Shown here: positions 13,753 through 25,683 of the stretch, in pieces
Layout of the letters: every line of letters starts with the position of its first letter
Numbering within the stretch: position 1 is the stretch's first letter
Origin: Romanomermis culicivorax
Lineage: Eukaryota; Nematoda; Enoplea; Mermithida; Mermithidae
DNA: 64,000 nucleotides
Direction of reading: 5' to 3'
Assembly (NCBI GenBank): GCA_963922205.1
Contig: CAWUHX010000010.1
Coordinates: forward strand, 1,984,001-2,048,000
The notes under the pieces: model-generated
What the model was told of the DNA's origin: nothing
Seen by the model: the letters and a program-made list of their open reading frames with translations, nothing else
Databases searched by the model: none
Program-made: the position numbers and the translations under genes

Positions 13753-13960
13753 GGGTAGTACTAAAACCCGGATCATGTCCACGGATCCGGATCCGGATCG
13801 GGTGTCTAAAACCCGGATCATCACGGATCGGCGGATCGGCGGATCGGGGGTTTGGCTCGCCAAACCATGTTTTTAGGTGTCTAAAACCCGGATTATCACG
13901 GATCACGGCGGATCAGTCCGGTGATCCGGATCCGTGGAAAATTCGTCTAAAACCCGGATT
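13753..13960. promoter_or_regulatory. Left terminal half-site cluster (likely transposase sites)
   Basis: Four copies of the word CTAAAACCCGGAT lie at 13761-13773, 13804-13818, 13879-13893 and 13945-13959, the inner three preceded by GT. They are separated by CACGGATC and CGGCGGATC boxes. The mirror cluster is at 46971-47169. The same word, joined to its inverse, makes the 36-bp palindrome of the internal arrays. Repeated terminal words in a transposon are usually transposase binding sites, so that role is inferred. Confidence 0.65.
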
Positions 13961-14019
13961 TTCATCACGGATCACCCCCCACGGATCGGGTTTGTATGTA
14001 CTAATTTTTGATCGGGAAC

Positions 14020-14300
14020 CCGAATTTTTGATCCGGATCACGATTTTTTGATCCGGATCAAAATTTTTGATCCAAATCAAAATTTTTTGATCTAGATCAA
14101 AATTTTTCGAATTTTTTCGTCGTGATGAGTATTTTCACGTCACATAATCAGAATTTGATCCAGATCAATATTTTTGATCCGGATCAATTTTTTTTTTCAA
14201 ATTTTCACCTGGAGTAAAATTTTTCGTATTTTAACGTCGTGATGAGTAAATTAACGTCACATAATCAGATTTGATCCGGATCAAATTTTGATCCGGATCA
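14020..14300. repeat. Left cluster of GATCCGGATC palindromes
   Basis: Repeated palindromic word TTTTGATCCGGATCAAAA and variants (GATCTAGATC, GATCCAGATC), spaced by T and A runs and by the box TTCACCTNGAGTAAAAT. More copies occur at 14766-14790. The mirror cluster lies at about 46020-46910 in the right arm. Confidence 0.8.
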
Positions 14301-14339
14301 AATTTTTTTTTTTCAAATTTTCACCTAGAGTAAAATATT

Positions 14340-17300
14340 TCAGAAAAGAAAATTTTAAAACGATTGAACCACAACCGTGAATCATCCCGAGCAACTTCTA
14401 TAAGATGTTGAACATCTGATAGAACGGTTGTTAAGCCATTAATATTGACCTCTCGCTTAGTAATTGGATTGAAATTGGATCCATACGGATCTTTAGTCGG
14501 TTGGTTCAATTACATAATGAAGACTATTTTGCAGGTGTATATAAAGAAGAGAAAAGCATTGAAACATCACGTCGACGGGATGATATAGAATAAATGCATG
14601 TTTATTAGGATTTTTTTCATTGCAATTATTTGTACGGATCTGGATCCGTGTATAATGTTAGTTGAGCAACGGTTAAAAATTTTTGTTTTCAAATTTTCAC
14701 CTAGAGTAAAATTTTTGGTATGTTAACGTCGTGATGAGTAAATTAACTTCACATCATCATATTTTGATCCGGATCACGACTTTTGATCCGGATCAAAATT
14801 TTTTTTCTTCAAATTTTCACTTAGAGTAAAATTTTTCGTATTTTACCGTCGTTAAGAGTAAATTAACATCACTTAATCAGATTTCTATCCATCACATAAA
14901 CAGATTTTGATGTGGATCAATATTTCATCAAAATTTTTTTCAAATTTCCACCTAGGGTTAAAGATTTTCGATGTTTGACGAATGTAAATTTTTTGTATTT
15001 TGAATTCGAATAAAATAAAAAACAGTTTTTGAATAAAATAAAAAACGATTGAACCAACCGTTTAGTGATGTTGTTCTAAATTTGACGATTCTTCAAAATG
15101 CAACATCTGATAGAGCAGTCGTTGAACCATTCAGTGGTTATGTTGTTCCGTAATGACGGCACATTCTGCACGTATCCCTACGGGATTCAGATCCCGACGG
15201 GATCATTATTCGGTGGGTTCAATTACATAACTAAGTCAATTTTGCAAATGTATATAAAGAAGAGAAAAGCATTGAAACATCACGTCTACGGGATAACACA
15301 GAATAAATGCATGTGTATTAGTAGTGTTTTTATTGGTTTAGTAGGCTTTTTTATAATAAATGCATGTGTATTAGGATTTTTTTTATTGCAATTATGTGTA
15401 CGGACCTGGATCACTATTTTTGATCAGGTTTGGATAAATATTAAAAATATTTTGAAAAAGAAAATTTTGTAAAACTATTGAACAACAGTGAAGTGAATTT
15501 CCGACTCCACTCAGCATCTGATAGAACAGTAGTTAAGCCATTTCCTGTTTTGTAGTTCGATTAAAATTGGATCCCTACGGGATTATTATTCGGTTGTTCA
15601 ATTACATAATGAAGTCACATTTGCAGGTGTATATAAAGAAGAGAAAAGCATTGAAACATCACGTCGACGGGATGACAGAGAATAAATGCATGTGTATTTA
15701 TTCTGTATAACCGGTTTTACATAGAATAAATTGTATTAGTATTCTTTTTATTGCAATTTTGTGTACTTATCTGGATCCGTGTATAATGCTAGTTGAGCAA
15801 ACATTAATCACTTATTCCAAATGTTTACCCAGCCATGTTTTCCCAGCCATATATGTTTACCCAGCCTTATATGTTTAGGCAGAAAATTTTTTTACGAATC
15901 TGGATCCGTGGAGTGGTTTATTTAAATTTTGTGTACGGATCTGTATCGTTATATGTGAATACGTAAAGTATTTTTATTCGTTAGCCATTTATTGTGCTTT
16001 ATTATGCAATCAAGAGTCGGCATAGTTTTCTGGGCATTAAGTAAAGTAACAGGTTAGTTATTGGTTCCATGACTTTACATATATTTGTGTATAAAAAATT
16101 TAGGAGAAAATGTATTTGAATTTGTATTATGTTAAACTGCACCTAGGTTTGAAAAAAAAAGTTTACGGATCTGGATCCGTGTATATACTTTCTATATGTC
16201 TATGTTTAACTTAAAATGCAAAAGGATTGAACAACCTCAAGGTTCGGTATTGCCGAAATCGATAAAATAAATTTCGATAGAACAGTCGTTTAATCATCAA
16301 TTAAGTTTTTGCCTTTCTGGTTTGTTCAAATCCTAATGAGCCCATATTGGCACACATATATAAATTCGATGAAACTGTAGAAACATCAAATTGACGGGTT
16401 GATTCGAATATTTAACGTGTGTCTAAAACCACATCAAAAGTAGGCAAGTGGAGTCACCAGATCAGTACATTTTGATCTGGCGCCATGTAAATATTCAACT
16501 TAAACTGCAAAAGGATTGACTAACCTCAAGGTTCCATAATTCCATAATCTATCAAGTAAAACTTGAATAGTAGAACAAGTAAACATCGATAGAACAGTCG
16601 TTAAGTCATCGATGTAGTCCTTTTTGGTTAATCAAATCCTAAGAGCCAATAATGGCATATGTATATAAACATGAGGAAACTGTAGGAACATCAAATTGAC
16701 GGGTTGGTGCGAATTTTTAACGTGTGTCTAAAACCACATCAAAAGTAGGCAAGTGGAGTCACCAGATCAGTACATTTTGATCTGGCGCCATGTAAATATT
16801 CAACTTCAACTGCAAAAGGATTGAATAACCTCAAGGTTCCGTAGTCGACGAAATAAATTTTGATAGAACAGTCGTTAAGTCATCGATTATCCATAGTCCA
16901 CGAAATAAACTTTGATAGAATAGTTGTTAAGTCATCGAATTTGTCCTTTTGGTTAATCAAATCCTAATGAGCCAATATTGGCATATGTATATAAACATGA
17001 GGAAACTGTAGGAACATCAAATTGACGGGTTGGCGCGAATTTTTAACGTGTGTCTAAAACCACATCAAAAGTAAGCAAGTGCAGTCACCAGATCGATACA
17101 TTCTGTTGTCAATGCTGGAATACATTTGCAACCCGTCACTTTTATGTTTTATAAGAAAAGTTGAAAATATATACTTTAACTGCTATTTTGTAGTTACGAT
17201 AGAACAGTCGTTAAATCATTGATATAATGTTTAGCCTGTTCTATTTTTGTTTTTTTTTTAATAAAATGGTAATTCAAATGGAAAATATTTTTCCAATAAT

Positions 17301-17770
17301 TCAAACATATTAAAAATGTAAAAAAATATAAAAGAGTGCTCTAACAACAGTTTAATTCTATTAATCTGCTGTTAAACCACGCATACAAAACTGATTCGAA
17401 CTTTTTTATATATCGGTGTTTTTGTTTGAAACATAAAAACTACGGTTTGGAAGAGAAATAATGCATGTAGTCAGAAACCTCATAAAACGAGTTCGAATAG
17501 AGACGGATCATCTATTTTTCAATCAATCACAGGATTCCTGTTATGATTCAATTACCACATTTTATTTACATTTAAACAAACGACTATGTACAGTAAGAAT
17601 AGCCTAAAAACCAAAAAAGATAAAAAAACCCAAATGGAAAAAAATAAAAGGGGTGCTCTAGCAACAGTTTAATTCTATTAATCTGTCGTTAGACCACTCA
17701 TACCAAATTAATTCGGAATTTTTTATATATCGGTGTTTTGGTATGAAACATAAAAACTACGGGTTGGAAG
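14340..17770 (+). promoter_or_regulatory. Left sub-terminal array of TATA-bearing cassettes
   Basis: About eight related units of 290-700 bp. Each has, in order: a hairpin-like box around GATAGAACAGTCGTTAA; a box like GGTTCAATTACATAATGAAG; a TATATAAA or TATATA box; and, roughly 20 bp later, GAAACATCACGTCGACGGG or a variant. The last box occurs near 14561, 15273, 15652, 16380, 16685, 17007, 17428 and 17744. All units point inwards. The first three are followed by AATAAATGCATG and a T run. Two middle units carry a perfect 8-bp stem CCAGATCA/TGATCTGG (about 16460 and 16760). The promoter role is inferred from the spacing only. Confidence 0.5.
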
Positions 17771-18325
17771 AGAATTAATGCATTACGGATCATCTATTTT
17801 TCAGTCAATATCACTGGATTCCTGTTATGTACCAATTATGTACCAAATTTTATTTACATTTAAGCAAACAACTATGTACAGTAACAGAACAAAAGAAAAC
17901 AACAAAAAAAAAGAATAACCAATAAACAAAAAAAGGATAAACCAAAAAAAGTAGGAAAAAAGCCATAAAAAAAAGGTACTTAAAAAAACAAAAAAAAACT
18001 TAAAAAAAGAAAAACGAAAAAAAAATAAAAAAACGGAAAAATGTATACGGAAATACTATACAAACAATCAAAAATACAATAACAATTTAACAATTATTTA
18101 CAGTATGACGAGATAAAATTTATAAAGCGATAAAATTAAAACGAACAATAACGATATAATTTGAACAGTCAGTAACAAACGAGATAAAATTTATAAAGCG
18201 ATAAAACTTAAACGAACAATAACAAGTGAGATAAAATTTTAAAAATTGCACGAGGTAAAACCGGTAAATAAGACACATAAAAAGAGACAAAAATTACAAA
18301 ACAACATTAAAAACAACAACAATAT

Positions 18326-21300
18326 TTAACAATCTAGAAAATACAAGGCATATTGTAAAACATGCCCGTTTGCACTACCTTCTTCTACTCGAACCATTTT
18401 TTCCTGCAAATCGTCGCAAAGGTAATATTCCTTTGATGAAGTTCCTGGTCGAAGGACGATGCATGCGAAGTGGTTGGAGTTATAAACAATAACCGACAAC
18501 AGATGATATCTGAAAAATGTAGAGTTGAAAAAAACAAAACACAACTCCAGTTTGTTTTTACCGTCGTCGATTAAACGTCAACTCCGTCGGCAATGCAAAA
18601 ACGTCATTGAATGGTGCGTTGCACAAATAAATTGGTGGCAACATGAGTAGCTGTTGCATCGTAAAGGTAGGCGCAAAATAAGTTCGTATACCCGGACATT
18701 TTGTCGACCCGTTCTCATGTCTTTGTCCACAAATTTGCTTATGTTTGCGAAGATGTTTATTCGCCAAATTCTCGATCGTTTTATCTTTAATGGTACTATA
18801 ACATAAACGGTAAAGTCCAATTGAGAAAAACAATTTTCGCAAACCTCAAACGTAACTTTTCACTTTAAAACAGAGTGATCCGTAACGGCTTGGTACGGAT
18901 CACCTGAATTTCAGACTCAAAAATGTCGAAAAAAGTTTGCCAACTAGTTCGACATACTAAACAGGGTCAGGGGAACACATTAAAATCAAAATTTTAAAAT
19001 TTTAAAATTTTTTAAAATTTTTTAAAATTTTAAAAAAAAATTTAAAATTTTTTAATTTCGTTATAGAAATGTCCGCCGTACTCAGAAACGTAGGAAAACA
19101 TGTTTCCCCAACCCGGAACACAATTTTTCACTTCAATAATTGAGTGATCCGTGGCTGAGTGATCCGGGTTTTAGACATGCATGTCTAAAACCCGGATTAT
19201 TTTTTCACGGATCACCTGAATTTCAGACTCAAAAATGTCGAAAAAAGTTTGCCAACTAGTTCGACATACTAAACAGGGTCAGGGGAACACATTAAAATCA
19301 AAATTTTAAAATTTTAAAATTTTTTAAAATTTTTTAAAATTTTAAAAAAAATCTAAATTTTTTTAATTTCATCATAGAAATGTCCGCCGTACTCAGAAAC
19401 GTAGGAAAACATGTTTCCCCAACCCGGAACACAATTTTTCAATTCAATAATTGAGTGATCCGTGGCCGAGTGATCCGGGTTTTAGACATGCATGTCTAAA
19501 ACCCGGATTATTTTTTCACGGATCACCTGAATTTCAGACTCAAAAATGTCGAAAAAAGTTTGCCAACTAGTTCGACATACTAAACAGGGTCAGGGGAACA
19601 CTTTAAAATCAAAATTTTAAAATTTTAAAATTTTTTAAAATTTTTTAAAATTTTTTAAAAAATTTTAAAATTTTTTAATTTCGTTATAGAAATGTCCGCC
19701 GTACTCAGAAACGTAGGAAAACAATATTTCCACTTCGAATTGGGTATGCAAACACTTTTTAAAAAGAAAGAACTTTTAACAAGTATCTCAAAACCTAAAG
19801 AGATTAATTAACAAAAGACTTACAGTGCATAGCCGGTTATTTCTTGGGTGTTAATCCGCATAGGGCATTTGGCTACGGAACACTCGCTGCGGCGTTGTAG
19901 AGTGTACAAGGTGTTGATATGGCTCAAGAAGAACTCGTCGGCGGCACCGTATAAATCGATCTTTGTGCCCGAGCCGTCTTTGGTTATATTTTTCTCTTGT
20001 ACCGCATTCTTTTGGTAGCGTATGTAATTCACCCACTCCAATGCAGCTTCCCCGAATTGATGTTCAAGTGCCAATGTCATGGATTTTTTTAACATTGACA
20101 ATTCGATGGGTAGCTGTAAAGTATGAAATTAATTCATGAATGTTATGTAATATAGCATTTAAATTACCTGTCGCAAGAATTTTGGACAAAACTTAGCCTT
20201 AATATAGAAAGTTGTAAGGCCAGGATCGATTGTACAAGTATTCTGAAGTTGATATTTTTGAACAGTCGGCGAATTTCGGAAGTAATGAATAACGAAGCAG
20301 TGCGTGCATTCCCAATAAGATTTGTTTTCGGGTTTTCTTCGATTATTTTTAACCGAAAAATAAATATCGGAAATATTTTCGCAGTCGGGATGATACCACA
20401 TTCGGCAATTTTCGGCAACTTGGGCATCGCATTCAAGCATGCGATTGACGGTTTTATCGACTTGACATTCGCAGAATGTCGGCTTCGCATCTTTCGATTT
20501 TAATGACATGTTCAATAAAGCATCGTCGTCGACATCGCTAAGGCGGTCTAATATTTCCTCATCCTCTTCAGGTTCTAAATTCGAGAGGTTGTTAGTAATT
20601 AGCGTTGATAAGTCCATCTGAATGCAAAAATTAAATTAGTTCAACTAAAAAATAATTCTAAAATAAATTAAATATTACTGGTGGTTTTTGTCGCATTTCC
20701 GGTATTAAATCCGTGTCTTCAATTTCATCGCAGGTTGGAATTTGCGAATCAATTATAATTGTAGTCTCTCTTAAATAGAAAATGGTAATGTGATTAAAAT
20801 AGGTCTGAATATGTAAGTTTACTGAAAGATGTTAGTGCAGATCCTATTTGTTACATGTTTACCTTTTTGTATTTAGAGCTACGGTGGTTTGCGATTGTGA
20901 TTCCACCAAAACTGTCGCCTGGGAGTTGAAATTGGGCGGAGACGCATTACCGATCTTATCGAATAATGATTCGCATTCTTCTTCTATGCGTCTGAATTGA
21001 ATAATATGTAAATTAGATTTTTAACCTCAATGATAACAAGTATACTTTAACCACTTACTCAAGATGTTTCGCATTTAATCGACCGGCATCGTAGGCACAA
21101 TTTGTTGTTTCCTCTGAATGCCCGCGGCAATTCGTAAAATCGCTGTTATTTTTTTCAACGGCATCAGTTTGCGAATCGTAGGCACAAGTAGCTGTATCTA
21201 CTTGAGTGTCGAAATGCAAATCTTTTGTCGCAGGCTTCTGAATTTTGACGTCGTCAACACAAGTAGCTGTTTCTACTTGTTTGTTAGCAGGCTGCCTGAT

Positions 21301-24013
21301 TTCTACGTTCTTATAACAAGTAGCTGTATCTACTTGTGTGTTTGCGGGCTCGTCATCCTCGTCGTCAAATTCAACATCCATAATTTTCGGCTTTACGTTC
21401 GTAAAGTCGTCCTTGCGAGGTCGTTTGCGTCCCAACTTTGATTTACTTATTTTTCGTTTGTCCGCACGTCGCAAAGTTGTGATGTTTCTGGTTGCCTTCA
21501 CGTTAACTGGTAAATTGCACGACAAACAAGCGGCAATCAAGTGGGCGCATGCCTTGTCGCCGCAACCGCAGCTGGTGGGGTTGAATCGAACTAGATACAC
21601 CTGGCCGTTTTCGGTTGCGTTGAAGCACTAAAAAAAATTTGCAAATTAATTTAAAAAAACATAAACTACATTATGAATTATTACTCTTGAAAGGGTGTCG
21701 TGGACCACCTTTCCATTTTCGACCAAAAATTGACCGATTCGGAAATTTGAATCGGCATCTCCGCGGTGATCTAATTTTGGCTCTTCCTTCTGCGGTTGTA
21801 CGTATACTTGGCCAAATCGACAATATTGTAAAACTTTTCCGGGTTCGATTATATCTCGTTTCGGCATTTCGTTGGCAGGCCTCAATGGAATGTGGTCGTT
21901 TAGCTTGAAATCCCCAAGTCCATATTTGGCGCGGTCATAATCGACGTTGTAATAATTAAACAGAGTGTGGAAAGCGAGAACGGCCACGTCGATGGGCATT
22001 TCTCGCCAAGAATTCCAGCTCTTTAGGACTCTGTTGAAACTTTCGCTAGCGTTGGTCGTTATGCCTAAAATACGTATTTAAATTAATTAATGAAAACTAA
22101 AAATTATCAATTAAAAAATATATATTTAAATTATTTAATGAAAACTATAAATTATTAATTAAACAATATATATTTAAATTATTTAATTAAATTTATATAT
22201 TATTTGCTTTAGTAAATTATAACTATAGGCTTTTGACGTATGAAAACATTACGTTTGTTAATATTTGAAATAATATCAAAATTAACATACCTGAGAAGCT
22301 GGAGTAAATTCCGACCGGTTCCAACACCCATTTTCCGCTTGTTCGAACAGCTGGGGCAATGGACGAAAAGTAATATTGTTTGAATTTTTCGGGCCATTTT
22401 TCGCTAAGTTCTTCAGCTTTTAATGCTGCTAGTTTCTCTGAGTCCGATTTTAGAATCGAATACATATCGCTCACTATGTCAACACGCATGTCGTTATTTT
22501 TGGGAAACAAATCGGTAATTTTACGAGTAACGTTGTCGAGTAAATGTCGCCAACAGTAAACGTGAATCGTGTTTGGCGTCAAATTTCGGAAATCAAATTC
22601 GCGATCGGTAATTAGAACGGTTTTGACGGTCCCATTCGTTATACGAATGGGTAGCTGTCGAAAAATTTTTTTTACGAAGCGGCAATGGTTTTCTCTGAAT
22701 TTTTTCTCGTGTATAAGTACGGCGAGTGGGAAAACCGGTTGGCCGGTAAGGCTTTTTTGGCGATAAATTAATACTGACGCATAAAACTCGCCCAATTCAA
22801 ACGTCGTGTCGTAAAGAACGACAAATGGCTCGTTTGGATATTCTGTTATTAATTCGTTGATTATTTCGGGCGTGTCCGGCAACATACAGGAAACCAAAAA
22901 GTCTTGAGGCGTTTGTTCAATGCTCAATATAAATTGGCGTTCATTCTCGCGAATGAACGTGTTTAAATTGTATATGGCGTCCTTTGTCGGCCGAAATTTA
23001 TTTTGAATAACGTATTTGAAGTTTGACATCTAAAAGAGTAATTTTAGTTTGTAACACATTTATACTTTAAAACTATGACTCTTGTAAAAATTGTACTAGT
23101 TGACATATTTATTTAATTATATTTACTTGTTTTCGATCTCTGGCATGTACGATAGCTTCCAGTCCCGGTGGAGCAGGATTGTCTGTTCTAATTTTTTGGT
23201 ACAATTGAGCAGCGGTAAGGTTCGGATCTCTTTGAAGTTCCACTTCTACGAGTTTCTTGATTACTGGAGCATTTCGAATAAAGACTCTGTCACTATTCGA
23301 ATTATAATGCTTTCGCTTGACGCCATATTTTTCATCGCCAACGTAGTGGACTACTCCGACGTGTAGTTTTTCGTCCACTGGTGTTTTTATCTGCCGATAT
23401 TCCATTCTTTTAAATTTCTTCTTTGCTTCGGAATTTCGATCGCAGGCGACAGCGTAGTGAGTAGCTGAATACTTTGGATTAGACCTCGGAAGTTTTCGAA
23501 CTCCATCGTTTACCCAATTAAAACAATCGCAGAGAAAGGTTTCTATGAGGAAGTACAAATATTATATAAGGTTAACATAAATAATGTAACCTGTTAATTA
23601 CTATCTTCTTTGCTGGAGTAAGGAAACAAGTAAACGTCTCCTCCTTTTGGACAAGGTGACGGTTTGTTGATTAATCGTTCTGCGTTAGCCGAACCTTAAA
23701 TATTAGTTACAGTTGGAAAACATACAATACAAACAACTTGTAATTAATTTTGGATGTAAGTTTCACCAAAATAAACAATTAGCTTACCGATTAACTTATC
23801 CAAGTCCTTATATTCTAATCTGCATTGTCTGTTGGTCATAACGGGAATGGCACATCCTGAATTAACTGGCGTATCTTCCGTTTCGGCAGATGTTGCATTT
23901 GCATTTGATTCGATCTTGGGCAGATCATCTTTAGGTTGATCAACTTGCGACGGTAGACTAGGAGTTAGCTTGAAATCGTCGTCGGAGTCGTATTGGTTGT
24001 CGTCCGAATACAT
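18326..24013 (-). CDS. MULE transposase fused to SWIM, PHD and C19-like protease
   Basis: Twelve exons on the minus strand: 24013-23788, 23694-23602, 23542-23127, 23029-22291, 22064-21685, 21627-21059, 20991-20863, 20769-20679, 20617-20168, 20113-19824, 18795-18562, 18509-18326. The sum is 3801 nt, giving 1266 aa, with consistent phases. Residues ~75-245 form a Cys/Trp-containing basic module, likely DNA binding. The transposase core has D319 in YDTTF, D387 in ITDRE, the C404/H407 pair in CWRHLL, and E499 in TNASESFN. The SWIM finger CGCGDKACAH is at 638-647. A PHD-like finger spans 930-988. A papain-fold protease follows, with a Cys box (TCTIDPGL, C1009), a zinc-ribbon-like Cys region and a His box (NHFACIVL, H1218). 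Homology to ubiquitin-specific (C19) proteases is my best guess; a Ulp1-like fold is the alternative. The start at 24013 is the first ATG of an acidic N-terminus. Intron 10 contains the 311-bp array. Confidence 0.88.
18870..19735 (+). repeat. Left internal tandem array, about 311-bp units
   Basis: About three units inside intron 10 of the transposase gene. The marker ACAGGGTCAGGGGAACAC occurs at 18961, 19273 and 19584, a period of 311-312. Each unit contains a TTTTAAAATTTT tract, AGAAATGTCCGCCGTACTCA and the boxes GTGATCCGTGG and CACGGATCACC. Perfect 36-bp palindromes, made of ATCCGGGTTTTAGACATG plus its inverse, sit at 19162-19197 and 19473-19508. The outermost unit has lost the palindrome. 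It is an inverted copy of the array at 41190-42600. Confidence 0.92.
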
Positions 24014-24860
24014 TACTTGAGTAGCTGTGAGCGACTTTGTGAATGTCAATTATTGTTGACTTTGTGAGTAGCTGACAGACAACGAATTTACTGTAAATTC
24101 TAATTGCTACGTCGTGGTCTATATCGACAGAGAATAATTTGGTTGGTGACGTGTGAGTAGCCGAGGTAAAAGCGGAAAATCGTTGAATTTTTAATTTCTA
24201 TCGTAGACGGTGTGAGTAGCTGTGGATCCAATTACGTAATTGCGAAAAAATACAATTTCATTCGTCGTTTGCTAAAGCAAAAAATACGAAAAATAATTAA
24301 CAATCAATAATACCATAAGCATTAACTAAAATTACTTAATACATTAGGCTAACACAAAAAGTAATATTAGTTGTCAATCTTACTTTTAGGCGTCATTCGT
24401 TGTTTCTTTGAAATGCAAGACTCGGGCAAAAATGCGTTGCGTTGCTTGCGCTGTGCGATGAAGAAAGCGCAATATCAATGTTACAGTAAACAGCTACCTG
24501 CAATTTGAAATGCAATATATGTACAAACATGAACACAATTTTATCTAACAGTCACAATATTTATTTCACATGAACAATATGACGACATTTTATCTTCTTT
24601 AGGTTTTCAGGCCAAGATTTCACAATTCTATACATACATGACCCATCAATCCAACCCAAGATTCGTAACATTCTTCATTGCGCAACTTCCTGTCCATTGT
24701 CCACTTGGAATGAGTGACCAGTAAACATTACAGTAGGAAATGAATGTTTACCTTTATGCACAAACATGGACTTTGCCCCTAAGATGCACCTTAATAGAAT
24801 AGTGTATCATTCTTGCTTGAAAGAAGAAGTACTCTACAATTTTTTTTTCACTCACTCGAA
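24014..24860. promoter_or_regulatory. Divergent intergenic region between transposase and Arg-rich gene
   Basis: Separates the minus-strand transposase start from the plus-strand small gene, so it should hold both promoters or leaders. It carries CAGCTAC words on the minus strand at 24021, 24068 and 24216 and on the plus strand at 24491. The polarity of this word flips here. No clear TATA box at a suitable distance was identified. A near-identical copy lies at 33774-34614. Confidence 0.5.
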
Positions 24861-25683
24861 ATGCCTCGCATTCATGTATCAATAAGCATTGGGAGACATC
24901 GAAGAAGAGTGGACAATGCCCGGCGTCATCCACGTCGTTTGCGTAGACGGGCCAGACAGCTACTCAACGGCAATCAAGATCATGTCGTTGGTGTAGCTAA
25001 TCCAATTCCGGAATTTCCCCAACGCGAACCCCCGCAAGACGAACAGCTACTCAACGGCAATGAAGACCCTGTCGTTGATATGGCTAATCCGATTCCAGAA
25101 ATTGACGATGATGATTTGCCATTGATTTTCATAAGAGCACCCCGAAGAGGTAAATAGATTCCACATTGTAACCATAATCATTTGAAAAATATGAAAAAGG
25201 AAGATCATTATGTAAACAGAAGGATAATTATGCTGTATAAAGGAGATACATTGAAAGTTAATAATTGTCCATAATTTTTTTTCCAACGAATGTTCAGCGC
25301 GACGAGGACAACAACATCGGCGACGCAACAATAGACAAATTGGGGTTAGGCGTCGGAACATGAGACGTGGTGCAAACCCTCCACGCCGCGAAGAAAGTCC
25401 AGATAATCTACAGATCGACGAACTTCATCATGTTAATGTTGATCAATTCAACGATGTAATTATGAATGGAATTGGCCAAGGGTTTGCCGAAGTAGAAGAT
25501 CCGCCACCTATATTCGAAAACATGGATGTCGATGCGGACATAAACATTGGCCAACTTCGAGGAGCACGCCGAGTATGCTGGCGAATTGGGGTAAGTTTAT
25601 ACAACAGAGTACGTTGGTGGAATTCCAATGGTTGGGTTCCTTGCCCGCGTAGGTCCTCCTTCAATACTAGTCTAAATTTTTAA
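24861..25683 (+). CDS. Small Arg-rich protein of the MULE, copy 1
   Basis: Two exons, 24861-25149 and 25298-25683 (675 nt, 224 aa). The N-terminal half is strongly basic (RRHPRRLRRRARQ) and contains a 29-residue internal duplication around QLLNGN and ANPIPE. The second exon starts with another Arg cluster, then turns acidic and ends VPCPRRSSFNTSLNF. I do not recognise a family. It lies between the two large genes and shares direction with the helicase. The open frame is preserved almost unchanged in the second copy, but the two may be the same locus. It could be a nucleic-acid-binding accessory protein; that is a guess from composition. Confidence 0.55.

Larger units (their letters stand above)
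13753..18325. repeat. Left inverted arm of the giant MULE
   Basis: Mirror image of 43029-47177. The outer ~900 bp is nearly identical to the opposite arm; for example, a 62-codon open frame at 14321-14509 reappears inverted at 46330-46518 with few changes. Further in, the arms share the same modules in the same order but with indels: terminal half-sites, GATCCGGATC palindromes, TATA-bearing cassettes and a CCCAGCC-rich patch. The innermost part (17890-18300) is A-rich simple sequence. No gene was recognised. Confidence 0.85.

Noticed and set aside
14321..14509. 62-codon frame mirrored at 46330-46518 as a conserved protein
   Set aside because: It crosses cassette and spacer repeat boundaries; conservation is explained by the inverted arms.
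16200..17100. tRNA-like genes (B-box-like TTCAAATCC) in the cassettes
   Set aside because: No cloverleaf or A box can be drawn; the word is better read as part of the box upstream of TATATAAA.
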